A DNA stretch of 64,000 nt from AC-32 sp038236705 (GTDB lineage: Bacteria > Actinomycetota > Thermoleophilia > Gaiellales > Gaiellaceae): assembly GCA_038236705.1 (NCBI GenBank), contig JBBRZN010000004.1:48166-112165 (forward strand), written 5' to 3'. The notes below the pieces were generated by a model that searched no databases, was not told the origin of the DNA, and worked only from the letters and a program-made list of their open reading frames with translations. The translations under genes and the position numbers were made by a program. Below are positions 16,538 to 25,381 of this stretch, piece after piece. Each line of letters starts with the position of its first letter. The first letter of the stretch is position 1.

Positions 16538-17472
16538 CGGCCGAGCCGCTTCTTCGGGACGAGAACGATCACGGAGCGCAGGGCGTCGAAATGGACGTTG
16601 GGCGAAACCTGCGCCTGCCAGTAGAGGTCGATCTCGCTTTGCGAGGCGCCGCTGACGTAGCCGATCAGGATCCCCTTCGGATAGAGGGACGTCAGATCGC
16701 GGTACTTGAAGCCCTGCGTCACGATCATGTCTCCCTCGCTCAGCTGCTGCGACTTCAGGACGCGGCCGAGCGTGAGTGTCCCGCGGCCCTGCCCGTGGCT
16801 CAGCATCCCCGCAGCCCCGCTGTTCTGGTCGAGCGCGGCGACCGGGAGGCCCGGGTCGGTCAAGAGGGTCACCTCGGACGTGCTGTGAGCGACCTGCGTG
16901 ACGAGGCCGACCAGGCCGTCCGCTGTCACCACGGGGTCGTTCCTGCGGATGCCCGCGGTGTACCCCGCCGCGATTCCGACCTGCTGCTGGAACTCACCCG
17001 GCGGGCGGGTGATCACCGCGGTCGTGACCTGGTCGAAGCCCTTCGGGAAGCGGGGGGAGCTGATGTAGTTGAGCTGCCGCCTGAGGTCGTTCGCTTCGTC
17101 GGCGGCGGTCGAGTTCTGGATCGTCAGCTGCGTGAGCTTGTCCACCTGCGCGCGGAGCTTCCCGTTCTCCGACTTGGCGTGGATCAGCCCGGCGAAGTAG
17201 CCGTAGGCGTCGCGGAACGGACTGGCGATCCGCTCGGCGCCGACCTCGAACGGGCGTAGCACCGTCGCGCCGCCGCTCTGGATGCTGTGCAGCCCGCCGC
17301 CGGCCGGCTCGCGGAAGTAGATCGTGATCAGCACGAGCGAGAGCAGCACGAGTACACCCGCCACGATCCGCCGCTTCAGGGCGTTGGCACTGCGGGAGGA
17401 CAACCCAGGCGGCCTGGAGCGAGGAACGGGGGACCCCAGGACCGCAATCCGTGCGTTGCGGTTCCTTTGCAC
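16534..17472 (-). CDS. mreC: Rod-shape determining protein MreC
   Basis: A 312-residue protein with a cytoplasmic basic N-terminus, one membrane helix (about 36-54), a coiled coil (about 88-125, ENGKLRAQVDKLTQLT) and the beta-barrel MreC domain with VITRPPGEFQQQVGI, GVxxDDxV-like GIRRNDPVVTADGLVG, and VTLLTDPGLPVAA. The start is GTG 17472. It links periplasmic-side PBP2 to MreB and MreD and overlaps mreD by 4 nt. Confidence 0.92.
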   Translation of the reverse strand: MQRNRNARIAVLGSPVPRSRPPGLSSRSANALKRRIVAGVLVLLSLVLITIYFREPAGGGLHSIQSGGATVLRPFEVGAERIASPFRDAYGYFAGLIHAKSENGKLRAQVDKLTQLTIQNSTAADEANDLRRQLNYISSPRFPKGFDQVTTAVITRPPGEFQQQVGIAAGYTAGIRRNDPVVTADGLVGLVTQVAHSTSEVTLLTDPGLPVAALDQNSGAAGMLSHGQGRGTLTLGRVLKSQQLSEGDMIVTQGFKYRDLTSLYPKGILIGYVSGASQSEIDLYWQAQVSPNVHFDALRSVIVLVPKKRLGR

Positions 17473-17523
17473 GAGAACGCCCTAGTGTAGGAAAGACTGC
17501 GGCGGGCCGCTAATCGGGACCGA

Positions 17524-18579
17524 CTAGTGGCGAGGGCGGTGGTTGTTCCGACGCTTGGCGGCCTGGCTGCGGTGGATCGCCTCGAACTCCTCGAGGCTGC
17601 GGCCCGAGCCAACGGCGACGCAGGTGAGTGGGCTCTCGGCGAGGTGGACCGGCATCTGCGTCTCGTGACGGAGGCGCTCGTCGAGGCCGTTCAGGAGGGC
17701 CCCACCGCCGGCGAGCACGATGCCGCGGTCCATGATGTCGGCCGCGAGTTCGGGCGGCGTCTTGTCGAGCGTTGACTTGATCGCGTCGATGATCTGGCCG
17801 ACCGGGCCGTCGAGGGCGCGGCGCACCTCCTCGGAGCTCAGGACGACGGTCTTCGGCAGGCCGGTCAGCATGTCGCGGCCGCGCACCTCGGCCTGGACCT
17901 CCTCGCTCAGGTCGAAGGCGGAGCCGACCTCGAGCTTGATCTCCTCGGCGGTCTGCTGGCCGACGAGCAACTTGTACTCGGACTTGATGTGGCTGATGAT
18001 CGCCTCGTCCATCTCGTCGCCGCCGACGCGGAGCGACTGACTGACGACGATCCCGCCGAGGCTGATCACGGCGACCTCGGTGGTGCCGCCGCCGATGTCC
18101 ACGATCATGTTCCCGGTCGGCTCGGCGACGGGGAGCCCGGCGCCGATCGCGGCGGCCATCGGCTCCTCGATCAGGTAGGCCTGGCGCGCGCCGGCGGAGA
18201 GTGTCGCCTCCTCGACCGCGCGCTTCTCGACGCCCGTCACGCCCGACGGGACGCAGACCACCACGCGCGGGTGCGCGAACCGGTGCTGGTGAACCTTCTG
18301 GATGAAGTGCCGGAGCATCTGCTCGGTAACGTCGAAGTCGGCGATCACACCGTCCTTGAGCGGGCGGATCGCGGCGATCGTCCCCGGGGTGCGGCCCAGC
18401 ATCCGCTTGGCCTCGACACCGACGGCGTGGACCTCGCCGGTGCGCTGGTCGATCGCGACCACGCTTGGCTCGGAGAGGACGATTCCGCGCCCTCGGACGT
18501 AGACCAGCGTGTTCGCTGTGCCCAGGTCGACGGCCATGTCACGGCCGCCGAAGCCGTTGAAGTACCCCAAAAGACCCAT
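17524..18579 (-). CDS. mreB: Actin-like cell-shape protein MreB
   Basis: A 351-residue actin-fold ATPase. The phosphate-1 motif DLGTANTLVYV, phosphate-2 MIVDIGGGTTEVAVI, connecting segments (VIADFDVTEQMLRHFI) and the adenosine motif GIVLAGGGALLNGLDERL are all present. MreB filaments orient the elongasome. It is the first gene of the cluster, so the promoter should lie in 18580-18650; no clear -10/-35 pair was found. A REP element begins 75 bp upstream. Confidence 0.96.
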   Translation of the reverse strand: MGLLGYFNGFGGRDMAVDLGTANTLVYVRGRGIVLSEPSVVAIDQRTGEVHAVGVEAKRMLGRTPGTIAAIRPLKDGVIADFDVTEQMLRHFIQKVHQHRFAHPRVVVCVPSGVTGVEKRAVEEATLSAGARQAYLIEEPMAAAIGAGLPVAEPTGNMIVDIGGGTTEVAVISLGGIVVSQSLRVGGDEMDEAIISHIKSEYKLLVGQQTAEEIKLEVGSAFDLSEEVQAEVRGRDMLTGLPKTVVLSSEEVRRALDGPVGQIIDAIKSTLDKTPPELAADIMDRGIVLAGGGALLNGLDERLRHETQMPVHLAESPLTCVAVGSGRSLEEFEAIHRSQAAKRRNNHRPRH

Positions 18580-18654
18580 CCGGTCGTCCGAGTCTAGCTA
18601 CGAAAGCCGTTTTCGACCTCTTCAGCCCAGTGGACGCGGCCCTTCCGGCCGCAC

Positions 18655-18684
18655 CTCGGGGTCAGACCCCGGGTCGGGTCCCGA
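18655..18684. repeat. REP palindrome, left side of RAYT
   Basis: GGGGTCAGACCCC (18658-18670) is a 13-bp perfect palindrome with a central A, enclosed by CTCGGG (18655-18660) and CCCGAG (18679-18684). The same core, with central T, occurs on the other side of the transposase gene at 19337-19359. The placement on both sides is what is expected for RAYT-associated REP sequences. Confidence 0.75.
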
Positions 18685-18756
18685 GACTCCCCCGGAACTG
18701 TGCCGAAAGCGTCCGGGGTAGCCAAGCGGACCCCAAGCCGCCCTAGCCTGGTCGCC

Positions 18757-19323
18757 ATGCCACGACCGCCCCGACTGCAGGTTGCCGGCGGCGTCTACCA
18801 CGTGATCTCCCGAGGCAATCGCAGGCAGAAGATCTTCTACGTCGACGGGGACTACGTTCGGTTTCTCGCCATTCTGAAGGACGTGGTCGATCGGCTGGGC
18901 TGGAAATGTCATGCGTATTGCTTGATGCCGAACCATTTCCATCTCGTGATCGAGACTCGCGATCCGAATATCTCCGCCGGGATGCAGCGGCTCAACAGCA
19001 CCTACGCCCAGTGGTTCAACCTCCAGTACGGCTATTCCGGCCATCTCTTCCAGGGTCGGTTCTACGGGCAGATGGTCGAGAGTTCCTACCACCTGCTGGA
19101 GCTGGCGAGATACGTGGTCTTGAACCCCGTGCGAGCGGGACTCTGTTCTGACGCGGGCGGGTGGAGGTGGAGCAGCTATCGGGCCGTCGTGGGCGAGATC
19201 AAGCGGGCGGGTTTTCTTACCCTCGAGTGGCTCCTCGGCCAATTCGGCGAGGAGCCAGGGCGGGCCCGCGAAACGTTCAGGCAATTCGTGCTCGACGCGC
19301 CCTCGAGGCCTCGGCCACCGTGA
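18757..19323 (+). CDS. REP-associated tyrosine transposase (RAYT, Y1_Tnp)
   Basis: A 188-residue HUH single-strand transposase. Key residues: the metal-binding pair His60 and His62 in LMPNHFHLVIE, and a C-terminal ARYVVLNPVRAGL block where Tyr119 is the likely nucleophile. The family signature GGVYHVISRGN is present near the N-terminus. RAYTs process REP palindromes and are usually single-copy domesticated enzymes. Start chosen at ATG 18757 (MPRPPRLQVAGG); the extra 19 codons of the longer frame overlap the REP flank. It is convergent with maf and divergent from mreB. Confidence 0.92.
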   Translation: MPRPPRLQVAGGVYHVISRGNRRQKIFYVDGDYVRFLAILKDVVDRLGWKCHAYCLMPNHFHLVIETRDPNISAGMQRLNSTYAQWFNLQYGYSGHLFQGRFYGQMVESSYHLLELARYVVLNPVRAGLCSDAGGWRWSSYRAVVGEIKRAGFLTLEWLLGQFGEEPGRARETFRQFVLDAPSRPRPP

Positions 19324-19336
19324 CCGTTTCGGCCCC

Positions 19337-19359
19337 GTCCCGGGGTCTGACCCCGGGAC
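19337..19359. repeat. REP palindrome, right side of RAYT
   Basis: A perfect 23-bp palindrome with 11-bp arms around a central T: left arm GTCCCGGGGTC, right arm GACCCCGGGAC. It starts 14 bp after the RAYT stop and ends 10 bp before the maf stop. It shares GGGGTC(A/T)GACCCC with the left copy and could also serve as a bidirectional terminator. Confidence 0.8.
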
Positions 19360-19368
19360 ACGCCCGAA

Positions 19369-19965
19369 TCAGCCGAACCCGTAGACCCCCGGGAAACGCT
19401 TGGCCAGCAGCCGCACTAGCAGGGCCGCTGGCAGGCCGACCACGTTGAGGTAGTCGCCGTCGATGCGCTCGACCAGGGCGGCGCCCCGACCCTGGACCGC
19501 GTAGGCGCCTGCCCGGCCCTCCCACTCGCCGGTGCCGATGTAGGCCGCGAGGTCGCGCGCGTCGAGCTCGCGGAACGAGACCCGCGTCACTTCGTGCTCG
19601 ACCTCCTCCCAGCCGGGCGTCAGCAGACAGAGGCCGGAGACAACCTCATGCGTCCGCCCCGCTAGCGCCTCGAGCATGGCCTCGGCCTCGGAGGCGTTGC
19701 ACGGCTTGCCGAACACGGCACCCTCGACTACGACCTCCGTGTCGACGCCGAGCACTGGCCGCTCGGCGGCGACGCCGACCACGGAACGGGCCTTCCCCCG
19801 AGCGTTCTCGCGCACCGTCTCGCCGGGATCGGATCCGGCATCCGCCCCGGCTTCGTCGAACTGAGGCAGGACGACCTCGAACGGAACCTCGAGCTGCTGC
19901 AGGATCGCGCGCCGCTGCGGCGAGCGCGAGGCCAGCAGAAGCGGTGGTGCCGGCGGGACGCTCAC
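19369..19965 (-). CDS. maf: Maf-type nucleoside-triphosphate pyrophosphatase
   Basis: A 198-residue house-cleaning enzyme that hydrolyses non-canonical nucleoside triphosphates. The family motif LLASRSPQRRAIL opens the protein. GVDTEVVVEG (metal-binding Asp), SGLCLL, the YIGTGEWEGRAGAYAVQGRGAAL block and the GDYLNVVGLP segment match the family. It overlaps the downstream end of the methyltransferase gene (4 nt) and is co-directional with ndk. Confidence 0.93.
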   Translation of the reverse strand: MSVPPAPPLLLASRSPQRRAILQQLEVPFEVVLPQFDEAGADAGSDPGETVRENARGKARSVVGVAAERPVLGVDTEVVVEGAVFGKPCNASEAEAMLEALAGRTHEVVSGLCLLTPGWEEVEHEVTRVSFRELDARDLAAYIGTGEWEGRAGAYAVQGRGAALVERIDGDYLNVVGLPAALLVRLLAKRFPGVYGFG

Positions 19966-20723
19966 GCGCGCTTACGCGCCCGCCAGACCTCCTCCGAGGG
20001 CCAGCGCCGCGCCCACTCCGGCGAGACGAAGCCGAAGCGATTCGGCTCCGCGTCCTCGGGAGCCTGGATCTCGCGCAGATCCTCGACCTCGAGCCCGTGC
20101 TCGCGGAAGAGCCGGATCCAGTCGCCGTAGCCGAGGTGGAACTCGACCGACTGGTCTTCCTCCGGCCACTCGAACCGATGCATGCCGAAGTAGTCCCGCA
20201 GCAGCCGGTCAGGCGCCGGCGAGTCGTCCTCGGGCATGCAGAGCATCAGGATCGCCCCGTTCGTCAGGAACTCGAGCAGCCCGCCCGCGCGCAGCAGCCG
20301 TGCGGCCTCAGGAATCCACAGGTACGGATCGGCCCAGAGGCACGCGCCGTACTCGGACCAGACCACGTCGAAGCTCTCGTCCGGCAGCGGCACGTCCTCG
20401 GCGCTCGCTTGGATCAGCGGGAACTCGAGCGCGAACTCCTGCTGCAGCTGCCGCGCGGTCTCGAGCTGCTGCTCGGAGTTGTCGAGCCCGACCACGCGCC
20501 CGCCCCGCCGTGCCAGCCACGCCGACCAGTAGGCGGTGCCGCAGCCGAGCTCGAGCACGTCCTTGCCATCGACGTCGGGAATGAGCCCGAGCTCCGACTC
20601 CGGGATCCCCCAGATCCCCCACGTCGGCTCGCCGGCCCAGTTGCGCCGTCCGGACTCGACCCACTCCGGCGCCCACTCGTCCCAGGCGTCGCGGTTCCGC
20701 TTCGCGTGCTCAGAGAGGCTCAT
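19962..20723 (-). CDS. Class I SAM-dependent methyltransferase
   Basis: A 253-residue protein starting MSLSEHAKRNRDAWDEWAPEW. The SAM-binding motif is VLELGCGTAYWSAWL, with the acidic post-II motif GRVVGLDNSEQQL, post-III QASAEDVPLPDESFDVV and a C-terminal substrate cap. The family (Methyltransf_11/25) acts on small molecules; the substrate is not predictable. The start is ATG 20723, overlapping the ndk end by 14 nt; the upstream 62 codons of the long frame are a shadow of ndk. Confidence 0.88.
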   Translation of the reverse strand: MSLSEHAKRNRDAWDEWAPEWVESGRRNWAGEPTWGIWGIPESELGLIPDVDGKDVLELGCGTAYWSAWLARRGGRVVGLDNSEQQLETARQLQQEFALEFPLIQASAEDVPLPDESFDVVWSEYGACLWADPYLWIPEAARLLRAGGLLEFLTNGAILMLCMPEDDSPAPDRLLRDYFGMHRFEWPEEDQSVEFHLGYGDWIRLFREHGLEVEDLREIQAPEDAEPNRFGFVSPEWARRWPSEEVWRARKRA

Positions 20724-21126
20724 CGGAGAACCAGAGCTCGATCTCACGCCGCGCCGTCTCGGGCGCATCCGAGCCGTGCACGAGGTTGTCGGGCATCGCG
20801 AGCGCGAGGTCGCCTCTGATCGTCCCGGGCGCGGCCTCGGCCGGGTTCGTCGCGCCCATCGTCGTCCGCACCACCGGAATCGCCGACTCGCCCTCCAGCA
20901 CGAGAGCAAGCGTGGGCGCAGAGGTGATGAATTCGACGAGCTCGCCGAAGAACGGCTTCTCCGTGTGCTCCTCGTAGTGGCGCTCAGCCAGCTCGCGATC
21001 GACCCGCACGAGCCGCGCCGCCCGCACGATGAGGCCGCGTCGCTCGAAGCGCCCGAGGATCTCGCCGGCCAGGCCGCGGGCCATCGCGTCCGGCTTCACG
21101 AGGACGAGTGTCTGTTCCACCGCCAC
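20710..21126 (-). CDS. ndk: Nucleoside diphosphate kinase
   Basis: A 138-residue enzyme that moves gamma-phosphate among NTPs through a phosphohistidine. The N-terminus EQTLVLVKPDAMARGLAGEI is canonical. The catalytic region TNPAEAAPGTIRGDLA and NLVHGSDAPETARREI contain the active His and the conserved Ser/Asp/Glu. It is the usual length for bacteria. Upstream lies a family-2 hairpin repeat. Confidence 0.97.
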   Translation of the reverse strand: MAVEQTLVLVKPDAMARGLAGEILGRFERRGLIVRAARLVRVDRELAERHYEEHTEKPFFGELVEFITSAPTLALVLEGESAIPVVRTTMGATNPAEAAPGTIRGDLALAMPDNLVHGSDAPETARREIELWFSDEPL

Positions 21127-21173
21127 GGCGGCGGAGTCTAGAGAACTACTGGCGGACGACGGGTTTCACTCGG

Positions 21174-21247
21174 CTCGACCGATCATTGCAGACGGACGCC
21201 CGGGCCCAGCCCGGCCGTCCTGAGGGGCGGCATCGCAAGCGACGCCT
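21174..21247 (+). repeat. Dispersed hairpin repeat, family 2, copy B
   Basis: Similar over about 70 bp to 4634-4704. The core stem is GGACGCCCGGGC (21194-21205), loop CCA, GCCCGGCCGTCC (21209-21220), 11 of 12 pairs, then the shared TCCTGAG and a GGCA-CGCA-GCG-CGCC segment ending at the stop codon of the zinc-ribbon gene. The stem bases differ from copy A but remain paired. Confidence 0.6.
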
Positions 21248-21767
21248 AGGCCGAGCGCTCGCGCCGCGGCGGCGTCAGCGTCTGCGTCTGGCCCAGCTCG
21301 ACCGCGACGGGCTCGACGGGCGTCTCGCAGTACGGGCAGACCTGCCAGAGGGCCTCGAGCGGCTGCTTGCAGGTCCGGCACGACTGGCGCAGCCGAGTTG
21401 TGCACACCGGGCAGATCAGGAACGAGACGTCGACCTCGGCTCGGCAGACGGGGCAATGCAGCTCCCCGCGCCGCGAGAGCCGTTGCTCCATCGCCTTGAT
21501 CTCGAGCTCCCGCTCACGCACGTCCTCGAGGTACTCGGGCGGGCGGAAGAGCATGTAGATCAGAGCGCCGGCGAACGGCGGCACGAGGCCGAGCACGGTC
21601 GCCATCCCGACGAGCCAGGGATCGTCGATCCGGCGCCGCGCGTCCTTGTAGACCCAGAACGCCACCGAGAGCCAGAAGACGCCGACGAAGAAGATCGCGA
21701 GGTTGCGAATCACCGCCCAGGTGCCGGCGCTGAAGAAGTCGAAAAGTCCGTTGTCCAGTACAGGCAC
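21246..21767 (-). CDS. Membrane protein with C-terminal double zinc ribbon
   Basis: A 173-residue protein. Two membrane helices (about 17-42 and 50-72), then a coiled charged region (EYLEDVRERELEIKAMEQRL) and four CxxC knuckles: CPVC, CPVC, CRTC and CPYC between about residues 103 and 148, forming two zinc ribbons. The tail is Thr/Pro/Arg-rich. Such proteins are common in actinobacteria and of unknown function; the ribbons may bind protein partners at the membrane. It follows a small membrane ORF and lies between folC and ndk. Confidence 0.8.
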   Translation of the reverse strand: MPVLDNGLFDFFSAGTWAVIRNLAIFFVGVFWLSVAFWVYKDARRRIDDPWLVGMATVLGLVPPFAGALIYMLFRPPEYLEDVRERELEIKAMEQRLSRRGELHCPVCRAEVDVSFLICPVCTTRLRQSCRTCKQPLEALWQVCPYCETPVEPVAVELGQTQTLTPPRRERSA

Positions 21768-21777
21768 CGCGCCTCCC

Positions 21778-21891
21778 TCAGAGGAGAAGCTTCCCGACGA
21801 GGTACCCGACGCCGAACGCGAGGCCGACGATCGTCACGACGACGATGACGGCCACCGCGAAGACGCTCAGGCGCTCGCCGAACTTTCCCAT
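21778..21891 (-). CDS. Single-helix micro-protein
   Basis: A 37-residue ORF, MGKFGERLSVF followed by a Val/Ile/Gly-rich membrane helix (VAVIVVVTIVGLAFGVGYLVG) broken at about residue 30, and KLLL. ATG 21891 overlaps the folC end by 25 nt and the stop lies 10 bp before the zinc-ribbon membrane gene. Basic N-terminus and Gly-xxx-Gly spacing are those of a genuine small membrane protein. Function unknown. Confidence 0.55.
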   Translation of the reverse strand: MGKFGERLSVFAVAVIVVVTIVGLAFGVGYLVGKLLL

Positions 21892-22964
21892 GGTACGCGT
21901 TGTAGTCGGACAATGAGATCGCCGAGGAGGTAGAGAGAGCCGGTCACGAGGACGGCGCCGTCGTCGCCGGCGAGCTCGCGTGCCCGCACCAGGGCCTCGC
22001 CCGGGTCGTGGACGGCCTCCACCGTTCCGAAGAACGGAGCCGCGCGCCTGGCGAGCTCCTCGGCGGGAAGCGCACGTGCGTTCTTCGAGGACGTGGCGAC
22101 GAGGGCGCGTCCGGCCGGCGCGAGCACGGCCAGCATCGCCTCGGCGTCCTTGTCGGCGAGGATCGACGCCAGGACCACGTAGTCGTGCCGCGGCAGCCGC
22201 TCGAGCAGCCAGGCCGCGCCGGCCGGGTTGTGGGCACCCGCGAAGACGTCCTCGCCCACCTGCTCGAAGCGGCCGGGCAACCCGATCTCGACGTCGCCCT
22301 CGAGCGGCCTGCCGAGGAAGGCCGCGGCGGCGGCCCGGCCGACGTCGATCGCATGGACGACGGCAGTCGCCCCTCGCGCGCGCGCGCGCGAGTCCCATTC
22401 CGCCTCGCCGAGCACGACCGTCGCGCCCGGGGCGACCACGGCCAGCTTCTCCTCCGCGATCGCCTCTCGGGTCTCGCCGAGCACGTCGGTGTGGTCGAGC
22501 GAGACATTGGTCAGCGCGACCACGGGCGCCGCGAGGACGTTGGTCGCGTCCAGCCGCCCGCCGAGACCGGCCTCGACGACCGCGACCGCGACCTCCGCGT
22601 CGGCGAACTCCGCGAGCGCGGCCGCGGTCAGCACCTCGAACTGCGTCGCCCCGATCCGCTCGGCGGCCGGGCGAACGCGCTCGAGCGCCTGCTCGAGGTC
22701 GGCGTCCTCCCCGTCCACCTGCACTCGCTCGCTCCAGCCGGCCACGTGCGGCGAGGTGTAGGCACCGGCGAGCACGCCCTCCCGTCCGAGGAAGGCCGCG
22801 GCGCGCCGAGTGGCCGTCGACTTGCCGTTCGTCCCGACGACGTGGATCGCCGGGAAGGCGCGCTGTGGCTCCCCGAGCTCGGTCAGGAGCGCGTGCATGC
22901 GGCCGAGGCCAAACTCCTCCGGCCACGGCGACAGCGACTCGAGCCAGTCAATTGCCGAGCGCAT
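21867..22964 (-). CDS. folC: Folylpolyglutamate/dihydrofolate synthase
   Basis: A 365-residue Mur-ligase-fold enzyme adding glutamate to folates. Start ATG 22964 gives MRSAIDWLESLSPWPEEFGLGRM. Visible motifs: ATP P-loop VVGTNGKSTATRRAA, YTSPHVAGWSERVQVDG, VVEAGLGGRLDATNV, LTNVSLDHTDVLG (conserved HTD), and GAHNPAGAAWLLE. It overlaps the valS stop by 17 nt. The valS-folC pair is typical. Confidence 0.93.
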   Translation of the reverse strand: MRSAIDWLESLSPWPEEFGLGRMHALLTELGEPQRAFPAIHVVGTNGKSTATRRAAAFLGREGVLAGAYTSPHVAGWSERVQVDGEDADLEQALERVRPAAERIGATQFEVLTAAALAEFADAEVAVAVVEAGLGGRLDATNVLAAPVVALTNVSLDHTDVLGETREAIAEEKLAVVAPGATVVLGEAEWDSRARARGATAVVHAIDVGRAAAAAFLGRPLEGDVEIGLPGRFEQVGEDVFAGAHNPAGAAWLLERLPRHDYVVLASILADKDAEAMLAVLAPAGRALVATSSKNARALPAEELARRAAPFFGTVEAVHDPGEALVRARELAGDDGAVLVTGSLYLLGDLIVRLQRVPWESSASA

Positions 22965-25362
22965 CGAGCTCGCGACGGTAGCGCTCCAGCTTCTCGCGCT
23001 CCGCCGCGACCACCTCCTCCGGTGCATTCCGGACGAAGCGCTCGTTCGCCAGCATTCCTTCCGCCCGCGAGATCTCGTCGCGCAAGCGCTCGACCTCCGC
23101 CTCGACGTTGCCGCCATCCACCTTGACCCGCTCTGGCTTCACGACCGACACGAAGATCCGCTCCTGCTCCTCGTTCAGCGTCGGTCGTACGCCGGCCCGG
23201 CGAAAGACCTCCGCGGCCGATTGGATCGGCTCGAACTCCAACTCCACGTCGTGGGCGCCCGCAGCCTCCGGCCACGGCGCCACGATCAGCCGGGTCTGCC
23301 GGTCGGGGAGGTTCGACCAGATCTCCTCGGTCACGTGCGGCATCACCGGGTGAAGCAGCTTCAGCAATCGCTCGAGGTTTGCGAGCGCGGTCGCTTGCGC
23401 GTCTTCGTCGCCGTCGTAGAGGCGGGGCTTGATCGCTTCCGCATACCAGTCGCAGAAGTCGTCGAAGGTGAGGTGGTAGAGGACGTTGGTCGCTGCCGCG
23501 AACTCGAACTGCGCGAGATGCTCGGAGATCTGCGCCTGCGCCGAGTCGAGCCGCGCCACGATCCACCGCTCCTCGAGCGCCTGCGGCCGTAGCCCGGGCT
23601 TAGCGCCGCCCGCGTTCTCGAGCAGCAGGCGCGAAACGTTCCAGAGCTTGTTCGCAAGCTTCCGCCCCTCCTCGATCGCGCCCGGAGAGAAGCGCACGTC
23701 CTGCGACGACGACATCTTCAGGAGCCCGTAGCGAGTCGCGTCGGCTCCATGCTCGGCGATCAGGCCGGTCGGGTCGACGCCGGTGCCGAGGCTCTTCGAC
23801 ATCCGCCGCCCGTCCGTCGCGAGGATCATCGAGTGGTAGTTGACCCATTCGAAGGGCGGCTCGCCCAGAATCTCGATCCCCGCCCAGATCATCCGCGAGA
23901 CCCAGAGGAAGTTGATGTCGCGGCCGGTCGAGCAGACATCGCCCGGGTAGAAGGTCTCCAGCTCGGGTGTCTGCTCCGGCCAACCAAGGGTCGCGAACGG
24001 CCAGAGCGCCGACGAGAACCAGGTGTCGAGCACGTCCTCGTCCTGCCTGAGCTCGCCGCTGCCGCACTCCGCGCAGGCCTCCGGCTCGCCCTCGGCCATG
24101 GTCACGTGCCCGTCAGGGCAGTACCAGACCGGGATCCGGTGGCCCCACCAGAGCTGTCGGGAGATGCACCAGGGCCGGATGTTCTCCAGGTACGAGAGCA
24201 TCACCTTGGTCTGCTGCTCGGGCCTGGTGTGGACCCGGCCCTCGCGCAGCGCCGCGATCGCCGGCTTGGCGAGCTCCTCCATCTCGACCCACCACTGGAG
24301 GAGGACGAGCGGTTCGATCCGGTCGCCCGAGCGGTCGCAGTGTCCGACCGAGTGCCGGAAGGGCTCGCGCTTCTCGAGCAACCCGCGCTCCTCGAGCCGG
24401 GCTACGATCCGCTCCTCGGCTTCCTCCTGCGTGAGGTCCGCGAGCTCGCCCGCCTCTGCGGTCATGCGCCCGTCGAGCCCGATCACCATCGGCTCGGGGA
24501 GGTTGTGGTCGCGCCCGATCTCCCAGTCCATCGCGTCGTGGCCGGACGTGATCTTGACCGCACCGGTGCCGAACTCGGGGTCGACCCGCTCGTCCGCGAT
24601 GATCGGCACCGCGCGCTCGGCGATGGGAACGATCGCCTCCTTGCCGACCAGATGGCGGTAGCGCTCGTCGTCCGGGTGCACGGCCACGGCGACGTCGGCA
24701 AGCATCGTCGGCGGCCGTACCGTTGCGATCGTGACGTGCCCGTCGCCCTCCGCCAGCGGATAGCGGATCCACGTCAGGGTGTCGTCGACCTCGATGTGGT
24801 TGACCTCGAGGTCGGAGACCGTGCTCGCGCAGCCGGAACACCAGTTGACGATGCGCGTGCCGCGGTAGATGTAGCCCTTGCTATAGAGGTGCGCGAAGAA
24901 GCGCATGACCGCGCGCGTGTACTCCTCGTCCATCGTGAATCGGTGGCGCCGGTAGTCGAGCGACGCGCCGAGCGTGCGCAGCTGCCCCATGATCTGGCCG
25001 CCGTAGTCGCGGATGAAGTCCCAGCAGAGCTGGACGAACTCCTCGCGGCCGACGTCCTTGAGGCTCTTGCCCTCGGCGGCAAGGCGGCGCGTCATCACGT
25101 TCTGCAGCGCGATTCCCGCATGGTCGTAGCCGGGCTGCCAGAGCGCGTTGAAGTCGCGCATCCGGTGCCAGCGAATGAGGACGTCCTGCGCCGAAGCGTT
25201 CAGCGCGTGCCCCATGTGCAGGCGGTCCGTGACGTTCGGGGGAGGCAGGCAGATGACGAACGGCTCGCGCGGATCATCGGCCTCGGCGTTGTAGAGGCCC
25301 TCCTCCTCCCAGGTGTGCTGCCAGCGCTCCTCGACACCTCCGGGGTTGTAGAGCGGCTCCAT
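22948..25362 (-). CDS. valS: Valyl-tRNA synthetase
   Basis: An 804-residue class Ia synthetase. The HIGH-equivalent HMGHALN follows PPPNVTDRL near residue 50; the KMSKS loop reads RRMSKSLGTGVDP. The CP1 editing domain (TVRPPTMLADVAVAVHPDD) and the zinc-like Cys knuckle region (CPDG... CAECGSGELRQDEDVLDTWFSSALWPF) are present. The C-terminal coiled coil (ERLRDEISRAEGM to LDALGN) is short, typical of compact bacterial ValRS. Confidence 0.97.
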   Translation of the reverse strand: MEPLYNPGGVEERWQHTWEEEGLYNAEADDPREPFVICLPPPNVTDRLHMGHALNASAQDVLIRWHRMRDFNALWQPGYDHAGIALQNVMTRRLAAEGKSLKDVGREEFVQLCWDFIRDYGGQIMGQLRTLGASLDYRRHRFTMDEEYTRAVMRFFAHLYSKGYIYRGTRIVNWCSGCASTVSDLEVNHIEVDDTLTWIRYPLAEGDGHVTIATVRPPTMLADVAVAVHPDDERYRHLVGKEAIVPIAERAVPIIADERVDPEFGTGAVKITSGHDAMDWEIGRDHNLPEPMVIGLDGRMTAEAGELADLTQEEAEERIVARLEERGLLEKREPFRHSVGHCDRSGDRIEPLVLLQWWVEMEELAKPAIAALREGRVHTRPEQQTKVMLSYLENIRPWCISRQLWWGHRIPVWYCPDGHVTMAEGEPEACAECGSGELRQDEDVLDTWFSSALWPFATLGWPEQTPELETFYPGDVCSTGRDINFLWVSRMIWAGIEILGEPPFEWVNYHSMILATDGRRMSKSLGTGVDPTGLIAEHGADATRYGLLKMSSSQDVRFSPGAIEEGRKLANKLWNVSRLLLENAGGAKPGLRPQALEERWIVARLDSAQAQISEHLAQFEFAAATNVLYHLTFDDFCDWYAEAIKPRLYDGDEDAQATALANLERLLKLLHPVMPHVTEEIWSNLPDRQTRLIVAPWPEAAGAHDVELEFEPIQSAAEVFRRAGVRPTLNEEQERIFVSVVKPERVKVDGGNVEAEVERLRDEISRAEGMLANERFVRNAPEEVVAAEREKLERYRRELDALGN

Positions 25363-25381
25363 CAGGCAAGTTTACGAAGAC

